DNA of 64,000 nt from Centropus unirufus (Eukaryota > Chordata > Aves > Cuculiformes > Centropidae), in NCBI GenBank assembly GCA_013397695.1, contig VYZI01000667.1, forward strand, positions 92,291 to 156,290, in the 5' to 3' direction. Under the pieces are notes generated by a model. The model was not told the DNA's origin, made no database searches, and saw nothing but the letters and a program-made list of their open reading frames with translations. A program made the translations under genes and the position numbers. Positions 12,157 through 24,400 of the stretch are shown in pieces (position 1 is the stretch's first letter; each line of letters begins with the position of its first letter).

Positions 12157-12625
12157 GGGCCCCTCAGTACAAGAAGGATGTTGAGGTTATGGAGTGAGTC
12201 CAGAGAAGGGCAACAAAGCTGGGGAAGGGCTGGAGAACAAGGGTTATGAGGAGCAGCTGAGGTTGTTCAGCCTGGAGAAGAGGCTGAGGGGAGAGATCTC
12301 ATCCCTACCTCCAACTGCCTGGAAGGAGAGTGTGAAGAGGTGGGTGCTGGGCTCTTCCACCAAGTGACAGGGGATGGGACCAGGCGAAATGGACTCAAGC
12401 TGCACCAGGACAGGGTCAGATTGAACATCAGGAAAAAATTCTACACCAAAAAGATCCCCAGAACCTGGCAGAGGGTGCACAGGGAGGTGGTGGAGTCCCC
12501 ATCCCTGGAGGGGTTTAAAAGACGGGGAGATGAGGTTCTTAAGGACATGATTTAGTGGTGGACAGGTACGGTTGGACTCAACAATCTCAGAGGTCTCCTC
12601 CAACCTGGTGATTCTGTGATTCTAT
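12157..12625 (+). mobile_element. CR1 LINE fragment, 3' end, 5'-truncated
   Basis: The fragment begins GGGCCCCTCAGTACAAGAAG, a well-known internal segment of the CR1 3' region. It runs through AGAGAAGGGCAACAAAGCTG, GAGAACAAGGGTTATGAGGA and TCCCCATCCCTGGAGGGG, and ends TGATTCTGTGATTCTAT, the CR1 tail repeat. It shares the TTAGTGGTGGACAGGTACGG subfamily signature with the copy at 14784. It is about 470 bases and carries no usable coding capacity. An open frame of about 119 codons on the minus strand is antisense to the element. Confidence 0.95.
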
Positions 12626-14783
12626 CTTTGTTAAGTTGCTGATGGGCTTTTCTGAAAGCAGTGTTTGAGACTGGATGGCTGAAACATGGAGCACTTCAGG
12701 CCAAGCACACAGCCTGGGTCCAGGGAGCTGAAAGGTGGGATTGTCAATGGTGCAGTGGGGTTCTCTGCCTCTGTTCCTCTGCCCAAAAAGGACAGGCTGT
12801 GATGCATATTTTTCTGCATATCACAGCAACAAGAGCCACTCAATAATGTATGTAAATACAAGAGGGGGGGAGAAAGCTCCCTTCAGCACCCCAGGAAAAA
12901 ATGAAATAAAAAAAAAAATTAAAGAAGGAAAAATGTGCCATAAGTTTTTGTTTCAGCACCAAACGTCAAGAATCCAGCCCAGGTCTGATTCACCCCTACT
13001 TCATCACCACAGCAAGGAAAGGACAGCAACCCCTTGTACCAGCCCTGCAGGCCTTGTCCCCACCAGCACCCATGTGCCACAGTTCCCTACAAAACCACCC
13101 CTACCATCACTGCTTCTCAGACCTTTGAAAGGTGCTCTCAAACACAAATTCATCTGGCCCCGTATCTGTATTAATGCAGCCCAATTTCAACTTGAGCCGC
13201 TTCAGGGTCTCTGCCACTGCAAGAGACGCCTCCCTCGGAAATCACTCCGGCAAAAATCAGCACGAGATGATTTGCTGCTTCTTCCAATTCTTGTTCCTAT
13301 CCCGCTGACCTACAGGATCCACCTATCCCATCTGTGGCATCAAATATCTGCCCCGGGTCTCACACTGAAGCCGATTCCAGCTCAAACAATAACGGCATTC
13401 ACCAAGCCTTGTGAAAGCAGGAAAGCTGAGTCTTCCCGCAACTAGGATTGACTCTTATTTCAAGCAACAAGAAGCACCTAGGTTTGGTTTAGACGTACAA
13501 ATGATTCCCATGATTGCATCTGAAAACAATGCATGAAAAGCACAACTTCTGTGCTAAAAGAAAGTTGTTGAAAAAGCAAAGGCGGCCTCAGAAGAAGCAG
13601 ACTCGCTCGTCTGCTGCACAAACCGGGCCTGTGAGAGGCTCCTGCGCTGGCAGCCCCAGAGCTGGCACCATCCAACATGGCAGGTACAACTCCTCTGGGA
13701 GGCGAGCAGGGAAAACCCCCTCAAATTCAGCACAAAACTCCCAGGCCAGGCAAGGGGGAAGCAAAGCTAACAGCAATATCGCTTCCCAGTAGCGTAATTC
13801 AGGCAAACACAAGATAAAATCCATCATGAAACAGCAATCAGCAAAACCGAGCAATGAGCATCTTCCACACTGTGAAAACCAGGGGAATTCTGCCCTAAAA
13901 CTCCTAAAGGGGGGGAAAGTGGGGCAGCCATGGGATGAACAAGACCGTTCCCAGAGCCAGCATCACTGTGGAAACCCAGGTCCTGACCAGGAGCTGAGCC
14001 AGGAGCATGCGGACCACGCGCTGCTCCCACCACACCGGTGTCTTCACAGGCCCTTTAGATCCTCTCTGAATCCAGGATTATTTCCATGGCAACTATCTGG
14101 AGAACTTATTAAGTAAAAAAAAACAAAAAACCCCAAGAACAGTTTGAACACACAGAACCTACATTCGTAACGTACCAGCTGACTAAATTAGCAGCACTAA
14201 CATTTTTAGTAATCAAAACAGATCGTGTTCTAGCAACCCGGCCTTCTCTCTGCCACAGCCAAAGAGAAAGATCTGATAGTAATATCAGTGTGGGTGGGGG
14301 GGAGGGGAAATTATAGATTTTTCTAAGACCACAGCCCCATATCAAGCCAAGTCTTATCCCATTCAAGTGGTTTGATGGAGATTATTTTAATATCTGAGGG
14401 TTCAAGTACTGTTCAATAAGGCTGAGTTGCCACGAGATGATAAACCACATTACAAGGCACCTACTACAGAATCAAGATGACTATCGTGACACAAAGCAAT
14501 CATCTCGTGCAAAAATAAAAAAAAACAGTGAATCACCTCAAATTTGTACCAGAAAAAGGAGAATCATTTGCAACTGTGCCCTTCCAAGCTGTGTGTAGCA
14601 CTGGATATCGCTTGCCTGCCAATCACCAGCCCAAAGCTGGGCTGGAATCAACATTGTCCCACCTGGGCTGGACAGAGAGGCAGGAGCCTGCTTGCCCTGA
14701 TCCCAGCCAGGCTCACAGTGCCATGACCCAGCAGGGCCAGTGCGGAAAGCCACAGGAGCTAGTTGTGTTCCCGTACTCACAAG
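12626..14783. other. Single-copy non-coding sequence with A-rich patches
   Basis: This holds an A-rich low-complexity patch at about 12896-12932 and another at 14114-14133. Open frames at 12735-13445 (plus) and 13588-13854 (minus) have no recognisable domain and are not called. No repeat family is seen until the CR1 copy that follows. Confidence 0.55.
14292..14307 (+). other. G-quadruplex motif
   Basis: The sequence GGG-T-GGGGGGG-A-GGGG can be read as four G-runs separated by single-base loops, so it satisfies the usual G3+N1-7 pattern on the plus strand. Whether it folds in vivo is unknown. Confidence 0.5.
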
Positions 14784-15220
14784 CATCCAGAGAAGAGCAG
14801 CAAAGCTGGGGAAGAGGCTGGAGAACAAGGGTTATGAGGAGCGGCTGAGGGAGCTGGGGTTGTTCAGCATGGAGAAGAAGAGGCTGACAGGAGACCTCAT
14901 CACCGCCACCAAGTGCATGAAAGGAGGGTGTGGAGAGGTGGGTGCTGGGCTCTTCTCCCAAGTGACAGGGGATGGGATGAGGGCGAATGGCCTCAAGCTG
15001 CACCAGGACAGGGTCAGATTGGACATCAGGAAAAAATTCTTCATTGAAAGGGTCCTTAGGCCCTGGTAGAGGCTGCGCAGGGAGGTGATGGAGCCCCCAT
15101 CCCTGGAGGTGCTTAAAAGACGGGGAGGTGAGGTGCTCAGGGATATGGTTTAGTGGTGGACAGGTACGTTTGAACTCAATGATCTCAGAGGTCTTTTCCA
15201 GCCTGGTGATTCTATGATTC
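14784..15220 (+). mobile_element. CR1 LINE fragment, 3' end, 5'-truncated
   Basis: It starts at CATCCAGAGAAGAGCAGCAA and follows the same order of segments as the 12157 copy: the CTGGAGAACAAGGGTTATGA block, GTGACAGGGGATGGGATGAG, GGACATCAGGAAAAAATTC and ATCCCTGGAGGTGCTTAAAA. It ends TGGTGATTCTATGATTC. A nearly continuous open frame of 109 codons through it is a remnant of non-coding CR1 3' sequence, not a gene. It lies 2.2 kb from the other plus-strand copy, in the same orientation. The two copies are clearly separate insertions, because they are truncated at different points and their intervening DNA is unrelated. Confidence 0.95.
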
Positions 15221-15459
15221 CAATAGTCTTCCTTACTTCATTCAAGCATTGACTAAACACGAGAGGAAAAAACAGCAGCGCTTTATCATAGTTAGCTTGA
15301 GAGATTCACGAGTTTGTTATATTTGCTCTGAGAAAGGGCAATTTGCTTATTAAAGCTAATTTCAAAGAAATTAAAAATTATCAAAACCTGTTATTGCAAC
15401 ACTGAGAAGGATTCATCTTTCTCTGATTATTCTGTAACCGAATTCCTCTTTCCTTCCAG

Positions 15460-15518
15460 GCTTGAGCTGCAAAGGAGCAGAGGAGGTGCCACAGCTCTTG
15501 GGAATGGTCCCAAAGCAG
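15460..15518 (+). other. Candidate internal exon, 59 bases
   Basis: A strong acceptor (CCTCTTTCCTTCCAG) and a strong donor (AAAGCAG then GTAAGG) bracket 59 bases. Two frames are open: one reads LELQRSRGGATALGNGPKA, the other LSCKGAEEVPQLLGMVPKQ. The first is in phase with the candidate exon at 10012-10188. Neither translation is recognised, so if spliced it could equally be a non-coding RNA exon. It lies 240 bases after a CR1 copy. Among all splice-like pairs I noticed, this has the best pair of sites, but no transcript evidence exists. Confidence 0.25.
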
Positions 15519-18500
15519 GTAAGGCATTTCTGCCTCCAGCAATGAGCCCACTCCCAGCTGCACCCATCAGCTGGAGAAGACAAGAAAGGATGGGGACACA
15601 CCACACATCGGGCACGCACAGCACCAGTAAGGACAGAGGACCCGGTTGTGGGGTCTGAGAAGCAAAAAAGGTGCATGCAAGCCCCGAAGTATCCTCGGCT
15701 CCCAAATATGCAGGAGTTTTGTGGCTACCTCGGTACAGGCGCAAGGCTCAGCACTGCAGCAGGGACTACAGCTCCACCTAAACACAGAGATGAGTAAATA
15801 ACCAAAGTTTTGGCAGCCCTCGGAGACAAATGCTTCCCGAGAATTTCATAACAGCAATTCAGAGAGAGGAGTAAGTCTTAACAGGAATGGGTTTTGAAAG
15901 CGCTATAAAAGAAGGTGGTTAAATGAACTGTTGGCTCAGTCACCACATCCAGTCAGGGAGATGATATGCATTATTGATTCACCTTAGAACAACTTGGGAA
16001 CTCATTTCCAATGGTTTCTAATGGAACCTGGATTTTCTCAGTCCTAATCTCCCTCATGAGGTCGAGCCTCCTGCAAGGAAATACAACACCACAGCATTAA
16101 AATGGCAGCTGTCAGAGGTCCGACAGCCCCAGTCGTTTAATGGGGGTGGCGCAGCGGTGAGGGGGAGCTTTCAAGGCTGCTCCAAAGGCTCCTCTGCAAT
16201 TAAAGAGCGGCGAGGACACCGTGGTGAGGACTGCCCGGCGAGTGCCTACAGACAACGGTGCAGACCTGCACATCTGGGGACGTGCAGAAAACAACGGGAG
16301 GTTCTGATGAGATTTATTCTGTAGTTACCAGCCTGCAGACGGTATCTCCAGCCCTTTCAGGAGCAGCACTGATGGGTGGTGTGAGCAGAGAAGTGGCAGG
16401 TTTGATCCTCAGCTCCACCACCCGCTCAGCCACAGGCACACAGCACACGCGGGCGAGCCCATTTTCCAACAGCCACAGCTGTAAGAAGCGCAGAGGAATG
16501 CTTGGCTTTCTATTCCTGGCAAAACACGGGACAGAGCCAGCACAGCATATGGACAGGCAGTAAACAACCCTTCCGTGCCATCATCAAAGCCATTTTTATA
16601 TAGTAAATTCCTATCTGAACCAATTCGGGTCTTCATGAGGGTGCAGAGCGTCAGGCCCCGGTGGCTGAGGTGACGCGCTCCGAGCCCCTGAGGGAAAGAA
16701 ACTGGTTTGTGGCCATCCCAGCATGGACACGGGCCATCCCCCCAACAACTGGGCACCACAGCCTGCCCCCATCGCACCAAACAGTGGGACCTGGGGTGTG
16801 CTGGACCAGGCCATGGCCCGAGCACCAAGCCTGGTGCCTCCTGAGCAGGACCACCTCCATCTCACCCTGCTCCCAAAAACCACATGCCAGGTGCTGCGGG
16901 ACGGAAGCAGGGAGCCATCATGCTCCAAGAGCTGGGAACAGGATTGGAGCAGACAGAACAGCACCAACCCTCCATCTCTGCTGTAGCAGCAAGAGCTTCC
17001 CCACTTTGGGAAAGGTTTTTTCCTCAACAAAAATGCACTGGAGCAGGCTCAGCCTTCTGAAACGTGGGCCTGCTTTTTTCACAGGTACAAGGAATGTTAT
17101 TCCTTTATGTACTTAAAGCTAAAAGGCAAAGATTTTTGTCAACCCTTACAGAACAAGATTCCTTTAATACAAACCCAAGAAGGGAATATCGCAGCCCCAG
17201 AGGAGGCTTCCAGAAAGGGGTGAGCACAGAAAACAGAAGCTCCTGGCAGGAAGGAAACTGTAACATTAGCAGCAGCCTTTGAATGCACGCTCAGCTCTGC
17301 ATCACCGAACACCAACAGAGAGAAAAATACTCAGGACCAAAGAACAAAATCCAACATTTGATCCTCCGCTGTTTTCAAAATTCATCCGCAAACACATCCT
17401 GCCTTCAGACAAATGAAAACCAAGGCGTGATGGACATAGAGCAATTAATCACAACCGTTATTTTTATTATTTGTAGCGTCTTGCTAAAAACCAAGCACTG
17501 CCCCTGGCCCCGAGACCTCCTGTGGAAGCAGCCGGCCGCGTGCAAAAATCACTGAGCATTACATTCTGCCCCTTCTCCAGCGTAATGTCTTACCCTGCAG
17601 CTTCAGAAGATCGCTCCTTCCCCCTCCCTTCCCATCCTCCTCCAGCTCCTTTCCCCCCAGCCAAGTATTCCCACCTCCCTCTCCTCCCGGCAGCGGTGCC
17701 AGATGTCAGCCTGACCCTACAGCCGCATTTCGGGTCAGTTATCGGGGTTACGGTGCAAGGGGAGCGCAGAGCTTGGCGTGGCTCCCCCCTCACCAGGCAG
17801 AGACAGGACGGCTCCAGCCACACAAGCACTGGGGCCTGGGCACAGCTGGCAAATTCAGTTCCAGGCTTTTTTTCCTGCTAATGAACTGCCAGCAGCAGAA
17901 CCGGCTGGAAGTTTGAAGCCCGTTCACGCACGGCGCAATGAAAGCCCCGGGCAGCGAGAGCTGGGTAAGGTGACCCTTGCCTATGCTGAGCATCAGTCAC
18001 TTGGAGAAGTGTCACTTACTGCACGAGGGGAGTGGATGACCTGAATGTCTCCTGCAAGAATAATTGCCGACGGAAGGCAAGGGCTGGGGTTCTTGGAGAA
18101 AGGATGCTGGAGAAGGCAGGTGGTGCCGTGGTGCTCCAAGGAGGGCCATTGGGAAGACATGAGGCTGCTGCACGGAGGTGAAATTGGGGACTTTGACGTG
18201 CATTTAAAACAAACCAAGGCCGGCACTCATCACCAAGCTATGCTCCTCGAAGGCTGCAGCCCTGCTGAAGGAACGGCTCCACGGCAACGGAATGTGGTTT
18301 GCTGGAAGGAGAGGGGAAGGCTTCAAGCCTGACATAACCCAGGGCTCGGATTCCTCTACCACACCAAGGCCGCAGATAAGGCTGCGTCAACTTTTCCATT
18401 TGAGCACTCTCCCACTTAGGGTTTACAGTCAGAGTGAGAATGTTTTGGCCAGGTAGAAACTCCACACACAGGCTCCCAGATCAGGGAGCTGCCCGAGTAT

Positions 18501-20304
18501 ATAAAACATTTCAATCTCAGTTGCCCAGGTTCCTTGGGAAAATCTCCTCTTCCTCCCCATGAAATGCTCAACATTCCTGGCCGCAGATAAGCCGTACCCG
18601 TACCCCTCCCAGGGCTGCTCACCTGCAGTCGGGAGCCACACGCAGTGCCCCGTAACATCAAACAACCCGAGGTATGGAAACACAAAGAGGTTAAACATTA
18701 ACCTGGGAGCCACTAGGAGGGCAGCGCTGCCATCCGGCTCCAGCACCAACAGCACAGCTCCTGCCCAATGCCACCAGCCATGCCCTGACATCCCCCACGA
18801 GCAGCAGATGCTGGCACCTGCCATAGATTTGGAGAGGAAAGGAGGTTTGGGACAGTAAGGGTATTTCTCACCTAGAAAGACCATCTGCCTGCAGGAAGGA
18901 GGGCAAGGAAAGAGAGGTGGAAGCTGGTAGTTGGGCCACCCACCGGCAAGCCCAAAGCGGGGCGCCTGGAAGCAGGACACCGCTCTCCCCATCGCTGCAG
19001 GTGCCACAGGCTCCTCCAGACACATTTTCCTGCTTTTGTGCCACAGCAGAGCAAGAGGCAGCAAACCCAGCGAGCGAGCTGCCAGCTTACACCCGTGTGG
19101 CGCCTTATTTTTCTGTGTTCAACTAGGAAGAAGCTCCATTCCCAAGGAAAAGCACCAGGGGAGCCTGGCTCCCCCGCAGGCCCCAGGGTCCGGGGCTCCA
19201 AGCACCCATCCCTGTGCCTGCTCCTGCTCCACGGGTGGGTGCAGTACCCGGTGCTGGGGAACTTCCAGGGCCTGTTGACGTGCATGGGGGATGCGGAGGT
19301 ATTTTGGTACCAGCAAGCGCCACGGCCCTCCCCCTGCATGCTTCACTGCAGTTATCCCTGAAGACAGAAAAAATTGTGCTTGTTTTGCTGCTGCCACTGA
19401 GTAGCTACGAAATGTCTCCTGCCACGGAGAGCTGGAATAAATCCCAGCTCCTGAAGCAGCATCTGAAATCAGCTTCTCTCCAATCTCCATCACAACTTCA
19501 ACCCTTTAATTTACCGAGGTTCCAGCGAACAGAACATTTGTGTTTGTTTACTGGCCGCAGAGGAGCCCAGAGCACTCGTGCTTTATCACATTTGCCCAAC
19601 AGATTCGTTCTGGGAACCTTCGTGGACTGGCCGTGACTTACCACAAATTACCAGCCACAAACTTTCTCCTCCTGTCCCCACGAGAGCCCAGGAACCGGTC
19701 CCTGAGAACTGGGCGAGCGCCCACGCACACGGTGTTTCCAGCAGCCTTTCAGGAGCCCTTAAAATGAGCCTGGGTTTCTCCATTTCCAAGCTGAAAAGCC
19801 AAAAGAAACCCAGAAAGGAGGAAAACAGGCTGATTCTATTCCTCTTGCTCTGCTACATCATGGACAGCCGGACAAAAACCCAGGAGTTTTCACCTGGGGA
19901 AGCACCTCCTGCAGGCCATGTGGGATCTGGGAAACCTTCCCCCATTACCTTTGGTGGATTTGAGATTCACTTCTCTACGTCAAGTAAGCAACTTTGTTCT
20001 TTCTGGAGGGAACAGACAGATTGCAGGAGAAAACTATATTCCAACTGCTGCCAAATTCCACAGATTTAGTTATTAGTAGGCAATTAGGAACCATTATTAA
20101 CATTTCCTACTACATTAAGCTCCATTTGCACGGCATCTCTGCACCAGCCTGGACGTTTCCAACTCTGGCTCCAAGACGCACGTGGCATCACGTAGGGAAA
20201 GCTGTGCCTTCCTGCTGCCTCCCGGGCCCCTTCCCTGCAGATGGAGTTCATGCAGTTGTCTTACAAAATAAAATCGCAAGTAAAAATACAGAGCTTTAAA
20301 ACCC
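15519..20304. other. Single-copy non-coding sequence
   Basis: No gene or repeat family is recognised. A TATAAAAG word lies at 15904-15911. Positions 17608-17697 are strongly pyrimidine-rich (runs of CCTCC, TTCCC). A segment at about 17085-17219 has a fair acceptor (TTTTTTCACAG) and an open frame but a weak donor. Open frames between 18400 and 19640 overlap on both strands and look like GC-driven noise. Confidence 0.55.
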
Positions 20305-20328
20305 GGGGAAGGGAAGAGGGGGTGGGGG
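20305..20328 (+). other. G-quadruplex motif
   Basis: Four G-runs (GGGG, GGG, GGGGG, GGGGG) are separated by loops of 2, 4 and 1 bases, a canonical intramolecular quadruplex motif on the plus strand. It lies just before an AT-rich segment (GTAAATAAAAGC). Folding and function are not shown. Confidence 0.6.
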
Positions 20329-21459
20329 TGGTAAATAAAAGCGCGGCTGCACAAAGGGAAAAGAATTTTGCTCTTGTTTTTTAACTCACAATCAACATCT
20401 GAGCTATTCAGGAAACTGGTGCACTGCCCTCCAACCAACTTCAATTAGGGAATTCAAAAGCACTCAGACAAAAGAATGCCTGGGAGTTGCTGCACCGCAC
20501 AGAGATATTTTTAGCAAGCGCTGGGAGCTGTTTGTGGGACTCTGCTTCCATGGCGCTCCAGCTTCTGGATTGACCCTCGCGGGGCAGCGAGATTTACTGG
20601 GTCAGAGGGAGAAAAGAGAGGAGAAACGGCGTAAGCGATGCAAATCGTTCTGCTTTCTGATACTCTCGGCAGGTATTTTGGTGAAAGCGGAGGAAGATTG
20701 GAGCGCAACACAACAAGCTTTGCCTGCATCGGCTTCAAAAAGCATCTTTGGGCAGAGAATCTCCAATCCCTTTGGAAAGGGGGGGATGTGAGGCAGCAGC
20801 TGCAGCCCCTGGAGCGCTCTTGCCCGCCCCACGTGTGCGGAACGCGGGGCTGGCCCACAGCAAAGCTGCAGCCCAAGCCATGAGGTGACCTTTCCCCAGC
20901 CCTGGGTCACCAGATGGCTTCCCAACCCGCACCGTCACACAAAGCCAACCACCCCGAACCCCTTCCCCAGCCACCAGCGCGGCTCACACCCTCGAGCCCA
21001 GGAGCATGAGGGCAAGCCCCAGCCGAGCCGCTTGCTGCTTTGCAGGAGACATTTCCTAGAAAAAAAAAATAAAATTAAAAAACGCAAAAAACACCCCAAC
21101 AAGCAGCCCTGCCCCAGGTAGTAAGGGGCCTGAGGAGCGGAGGGAGGCGATGGCTGAAGCCCTGAGCTGTGGGCATCGCTCCTGCAGCGCAGCCCCCTCC
21201 GCCGCTGCCTCCACCGCTGCGGCAGCGCAGATGGCAGCAGTGTGACCTCGCCGTTCCTGCCTCCTTGTTTTGATCCCGCAGTCTTGATTGTTCAGGCTAA
21301 TCCCACACTCCCAGCCTTGGCTGCCAGCCAGGGCTGTTATTAATGGCACAAAAGCTTCTCATTCCAGCTACTTCTACATCCGCTAATGCTGTTGTTCCCT
21401 TCTCTCTCTCCCCCTCTCACCACATTACAAACTGGAGCTGGAATATATTTTACAAGGGG
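20329..21459. other. GC-rich non-coding stretch
   Basis: This part is CpG-richer than most of the window, for example around 20573-20590, 20815-20850 and 21170-21230, where GCCGCTGC-type triplets occur. It could be a weak CpG islet, but it has no convincing promoter elements or adjoining gene. An A-rich patch lies at 21060-21085. Confidence 0.45.
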
Positions 21460-21490
21460 AAAAAAAAAAAAAAAAACAAGAAAAAAAACA
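21460..21490 (+). repeat. Poly(A)-rich simple repeat
   Basis: A run of 17 A is followed by CAAG and eight more A. No SINE or processed-gene body precedes it, because the upstream sequence has no recognisable open gene copy and no target-site duplication was noticed. It is best read as a low-complexity tract. Confidence 0.8.
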
Positions 21491-24400
21491 ACCCTACTCT
21501 CTGATCATGCTTGCATGCTGCAGGCTCCACCAGAGATGTGCAAGAGAGGCTCATCAGCTCCAGCCGGAGCTACCAGCACCAAAGCAGGAAGACCACCCTG
21601 CTCATCCAGCCATCCGAAGCGATGAACTGCACACAGATGTGGGCAGCTCCCAGCCATCCCTTAAGGAAAGTCAGGATCCCTGACTTTCAAAAAGCCTGCA
21701 CAGCTGCCCCAAGGGCAGGAGAAACATCACTGTTGGCCAGAGGGCAGAGCACCAAAGAACAGGCAGCACTGCACCCACAGGGGCGCAGCATCCCCGGCAC
21801 GGCTCCCACCCGAAATGCAGGTGGCACTGGCTTTCCTGCCCCGGCTCTAGATTCAAATCACTGCAAAGCTCATTAAAAGCACACACTGAAAGAAAGCTTC
21901 AAACTGTTTGCAGTTTAGCCCTTTCGTGCCAGTCTTATGGCAGGCCTTCTCCTCTCTACAGGGAACCCAGAGTCCCTGCTCCTGCAGGGCTGAGGAACCA
22001 CACTCAGGTCCCCCCTGCCTGGAGAAGGCTTTGCACACACAGCCCACCACACCGACTGCTCGGCAGCACCACAGCCTCCCTCTGCTTTAATCCCGCTCCC
22101 CAGTGAGGGGTTGGCAGGGATGGTCGGTCAAGCCTCACCCACCAGGGCACTGGTGGCACAATCCTGGGGTGCACATCCCAGGGCAGCCCCACGGCTCTTT
22201 TGGCAGGGGAAGGCTGGAGGATCCCTGCATCAGGGCTTTCTGATCCACCACTCAGCCAAGCCCACCCCTCGGCAGCTGCTGGGACACAGAGACTGCGGCT
22301 CTGACCGCTCGCCCACGAGCGGGCTGAGCAGAGCAGGTCCTCAGCACCACGCTTGCTGCACCCAGGGCCACCAAGCTCAAGCTTCACGATTGCTTTAACC
22401 TGTAAATCCAGCAAGGGGTATCCTGTCCCTGGGACCCTCCTGTGGGAGCAAGGCCATCTTCCCATGCCGTGGAGCAGCCGGTGTTGCGGGCGGTGGGATG
22501 TGCTGCCCAGGGAGCATTGCATCAGGGCCGTGTCTGGAGAAACCAGGCTCATTTTCAGCCCAAGCTGTCACCCTGGTGAGATGATTCACCGGCTCTGCCC
22601 TCGCTGCTTGTCGAAATGCAGGGAAGGAGAAAAGCAGCTGCAGGAACATTTCTTCTGATTAGGCAGGTCGGTACATTTTTAATAAAGGGCTCTTTAAAGA
22701 TAATCTCATTTCAGTATTTACACATGTTAAAGAGGTTACAGAGATCAAGCCATAATGAAGTCAAGGAGGAGAGGACAATAAAAGCGTGGCTGGGATATGA
22801 CAGTGAGCGATACCTCCAGCCTCTTGGCCTACAGGAGAAGCAACCAGGCACAGACCCCACGCAGCCTGGCAGAGGAGGAGGGCCAGGCACCAGAACAACC
22901 ACGCTACTGCTCCGGCTCACTCAGGAAAAATCAGCTTCCTGAACGCAACCCCCATATCTCCAGCTTCTCTTCTTCCTGAAACAACACTACATGGCCCTGC
23001 CCGTGAGGCCCTGGCACCTCCCGTGGCTCCCCGGGCTGGCACACTCGGTCCGACAGCCTTGTGCAAGAACTCATGCTCTCCCCGGGAGCCCGCGCCACCT
23101 CCCAGCCCAGCCTGGCACCTCGCAGCGCCGCAGCCGGGCTACGGGCAGAGCCCTTGTTTACCAGCACGCAAGCCTAATTTCAACTCCTGAAGTCATCGCC
23201 AGCCTTTCGCTATAGCAACCCCGGCGAATCTTCCCACTGTAATGTGTGCAGAGCAGCTTTGCATCAGAGCTTTGCATCAGCTCAGGCCACATCTCCCATA
23301 CGGAAAACCCAAAAATATCTGCCAGCAGCTCCCGGTGTCAGCAGGGGGGTTCCACAAGCCCCTGCTCCGACGCAGAGCTCCAGCGTGGCCCTTCGTGTGC
23401 CACAGATTAACCCTGAGGAATTAACAATTCTCCCAAACTCCCACTCCTTGGATATATGAGAAAACCTGCTCTTACTCCCCTCTGCTCTATGCGCGCGGGT
23501 TTTCCGTGCTGGGCGCAATAAATTGTAGAGCAAACAGCGTCATGTGATGGTTTGGGGACAGGGGGGGTGGATTCCAGCTCGGAGTACAGCAAACAAGGTC
23601 ACCGGGAAGAGAAAGTTTATGTCAGGTTTGCAATTATTTCTCTACCGGTGCCTGCTCAAAGCCACCGTGCAAGAGGCTAAAAATAATCTTGATTTAAAAC
23701 TCCTTGATAGTCACAAGATCAAGAAGAACAGAGGAAAAAAATACATTCTGAGGGAACTGAGAGTTGTAGAGCTCAAACCGCACTTCGAGTCCCCAGCAAA
23801 TCACTTCCAACAGAGGCTGCACAGAGCCACGAGGAAGCAGGGGAACCAGCACCAGTGGGAATACCAGATCACAGAGGGTAAAGCAACTGGTTTTTAAGAA
23901 ATAACCAGTGGAGCAGACCAGGGAGTTACAGGCATAAGGGAGAGAAGTGAAGAAAGAACGGGGAAAACACAAAAGCAGCTCAAATTAATAACATTAATTG
24001 CTTTCAAAGCCAAAAGGCCTCGCTGCAGCCATCTCAGCAAACAGCCCAGCAGCCACGGAGCTTCCACAATTTAGTTCTTGCATTTTCTGCAAGGAGAAAT
24101 GACAGCGGATATTTAAAAACCCAGGCAGTATTTAAAGGAGAGCCTTAATACCCCAGCATTCAGGGGACATGAGGGCTGCTCCAGCCACGGGCAAAGCTGT
24201 TCTCACGCTAGCAACCTTCCCAATAAATCTGCTGCTTTATTTTTCCCTTTAATTTCTTTAGCCTCAGCTCCCACCAGGCAGAGCCTTCTCTATTTTTAAA
24301 ACCCATCCCAGAACAAAGCAAGCAGGATGGGTGTCAGGCAAGGTCGGCCCGAAGCCCACGGGCAGCAGATGTTCCGCAGGCGAATCCCCCCCCAGCACCC

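Noticed and set aside
14740..15069. Open frame of 109 codons that looks conserved with others at 12244-12603 and 48320-48739
   Set aside because: The similarity is due to shared CR1 3' sequence, not a gene family.
17085..17219. Open segment after TTTTTTCACAG on the plus strand
   Set aside because: The donor site is weak and the translation is unrecognised, so it was left out of the exon candidates.
21460..21490. Poly(A) run as the tail of a processed pseudogene or SINE
   Set aside because: No gene-like or SINE-like body lies upstream and no flanking duplication was seen.
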